Source: Mycolicibacterium boenickei (GTDB lineage: Bacteria; Actinomycetota; Actinomycetes; Mycobacteriales; Mycobacteriaceae). From it: a DNA stretch of 64,000 nucleotides. Shown piece by piece: positions 63,742 through 64,000 of this stretch. Where the stretch lies: contig NZ_AP022579.1 of assembly GCF_010731295.1 (NCBI RefSeq), forward strand, positions 434,001-498,000. Reading direction: 5' to 3'. Each line of letters starts with the position of its first letter. Position 1 is the stretch's first letter. The translations under genes and the position numbers were made by a program. Below the pieces are notes generated by a model. It did not search any database and was not told the DNA's origin. It saw only the letters and a program-made list of their open reading frames with translations.

Positions 63742-64000
63742 TCAGGCGCCGTAGACCGGAACCGCGGGGCGGGCCTTGGCCAGCAGGTCATTGACAACCG
63801 GGCCCAGCTCGGCGGGATCCCACTTCGCGCCCTTGTCGATCTGCGGGCCGTGGGCCCAGCCCTCGGCGATGCGGATCTTGCCGCCCTCGAGCTCGAACAT
63901 CTTGCCCGTGACGTCCTTCGACTCCACGCTGCCCAGCCACACCACCAGCGGGGAGATGTTTTCCGCGGCCATGGCGTCGAAGGCCTGGTCCTGGGTGGCC
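63742..64000 (-). CDS. Short-chain dehydrogenase/reductase, C-terminal part (Rv3548c-like)
   Basis: Only the last ~85 residues are inside the window; the frame stays open through the edge. SPLVVWLGSVESKDVTGKMF and the following FELEGGKIRIAEGWAHG region match the C-terminal extension of the SDR encoded by Rv3548c, and AELGPVVNDLLAKARPAVPVYGA closes it. In M. tuberculosis that gene directly follows ddn. The ATG inside (63972) is an internal methionine, not a start. Confidence 0.85.
   Translation of the reverse strand, partial: ATQDQAFDAMAAENISPLVVWLGSVESKDVTGKMFELEGGKIRIAEGWAHGPQIDKGAKWDPAELGPVVNDLLAKARPAVPVYGA

Overview
The window looks like the chromosome of a fast-growing mycobacterium (Mycolicibacterium). 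It is GC-rich, starts many genes with GTG, overlaps stops and starts by 1 to 4 bases, and carries a recognisable copy of the mycobacterial KstR cholesterol-catabolism block in the M. tuberculosis Rv3534c-Rv3548c order. The lipopeptide cluster next to it points more narrowly, by inference, to the M. fortuitum group.

Region 1 (1-35245, all minus strand) is one large non-ribosomal peptide locus. Reading 5' to 3' on the minus strand it holds an MbtH-like protein, a 6525-aa NRPS, a 4088-aa NRPS, a condensation-fold acyltransferase, an integral-membrane methyltransferase of the isoprenylcysteine carboxyl methyltransferase family, and a second acyltransferase cut by the window edge. The two NRPSs make nine modules: C(starter)-A-T, C-A(NMT)-T, C-A-T, C-A-T, C-A(NMT)-T, C | A-T, C-A-T, C-A-T, C-A-T-TE. 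Binding-pocket residues read by eye fall in the pattern a-b-a-a-b'-c-c-d-e, with N-methyltransferases at positions 2 and 5 and threonine-like pockets at 6 and 7. This matches, position by position, the old M. fortuitum lipopeptide fortuitine as I recall it: acyl-Val-MeLeu-Val-Val-MeLeu-Thr(Ac)-Thr(Ac)-Ala-Pro-OMe. The two acyltransferases would supply the two O-acetyl groups and the membrane methyltransferase the methyl ester. I regard this as the main discovery in the window.

Region 2 (35246-40562) holds a 1.2-kb gene-free stretch, a RecQ helicase with a C-terminal phosphoribosyltransferase-like domain, and an MpaB/DUF2236 oxygenase-like gene divergent from a TetR regulator across a perfect 18-bp-arm palindrome.

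Region 3 (40616-57606) is the cholesterol block. hsaF-hsaG-hsaE (minus) are divergent from kstD and a MaoC hydratase (plus). The ltp2-chsH1-chsH2-fadE29-fadE28-cyp125 operon (minus) is divergent from fadA5, a small NTF2-like gene and a ddn-like F420 enzyme (plus). KstR-type boxes sit before kstD and fadA5. Between the MaoC gene and ltp2, where M. tuberculosis has PPE63, lie a DUF559-type nuclease-like gene flanked on both sides by about ten copies of a short inverted repeat, and a pair of probable type VII secretion substrates.

Region 4 (57607-63721) is a tandem array of four exported histidine-phosphatase paralogues. Each has a signal peptide, a Lys/Ala-rich C-terminal tail ending in KDAA, and its own downstream hairpin. 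The window ends inside a short-chain dehydrogenase resembling Rv3548c. No rRNA, tRNA, CRISPR array, insertion sequence or prophage was seen.
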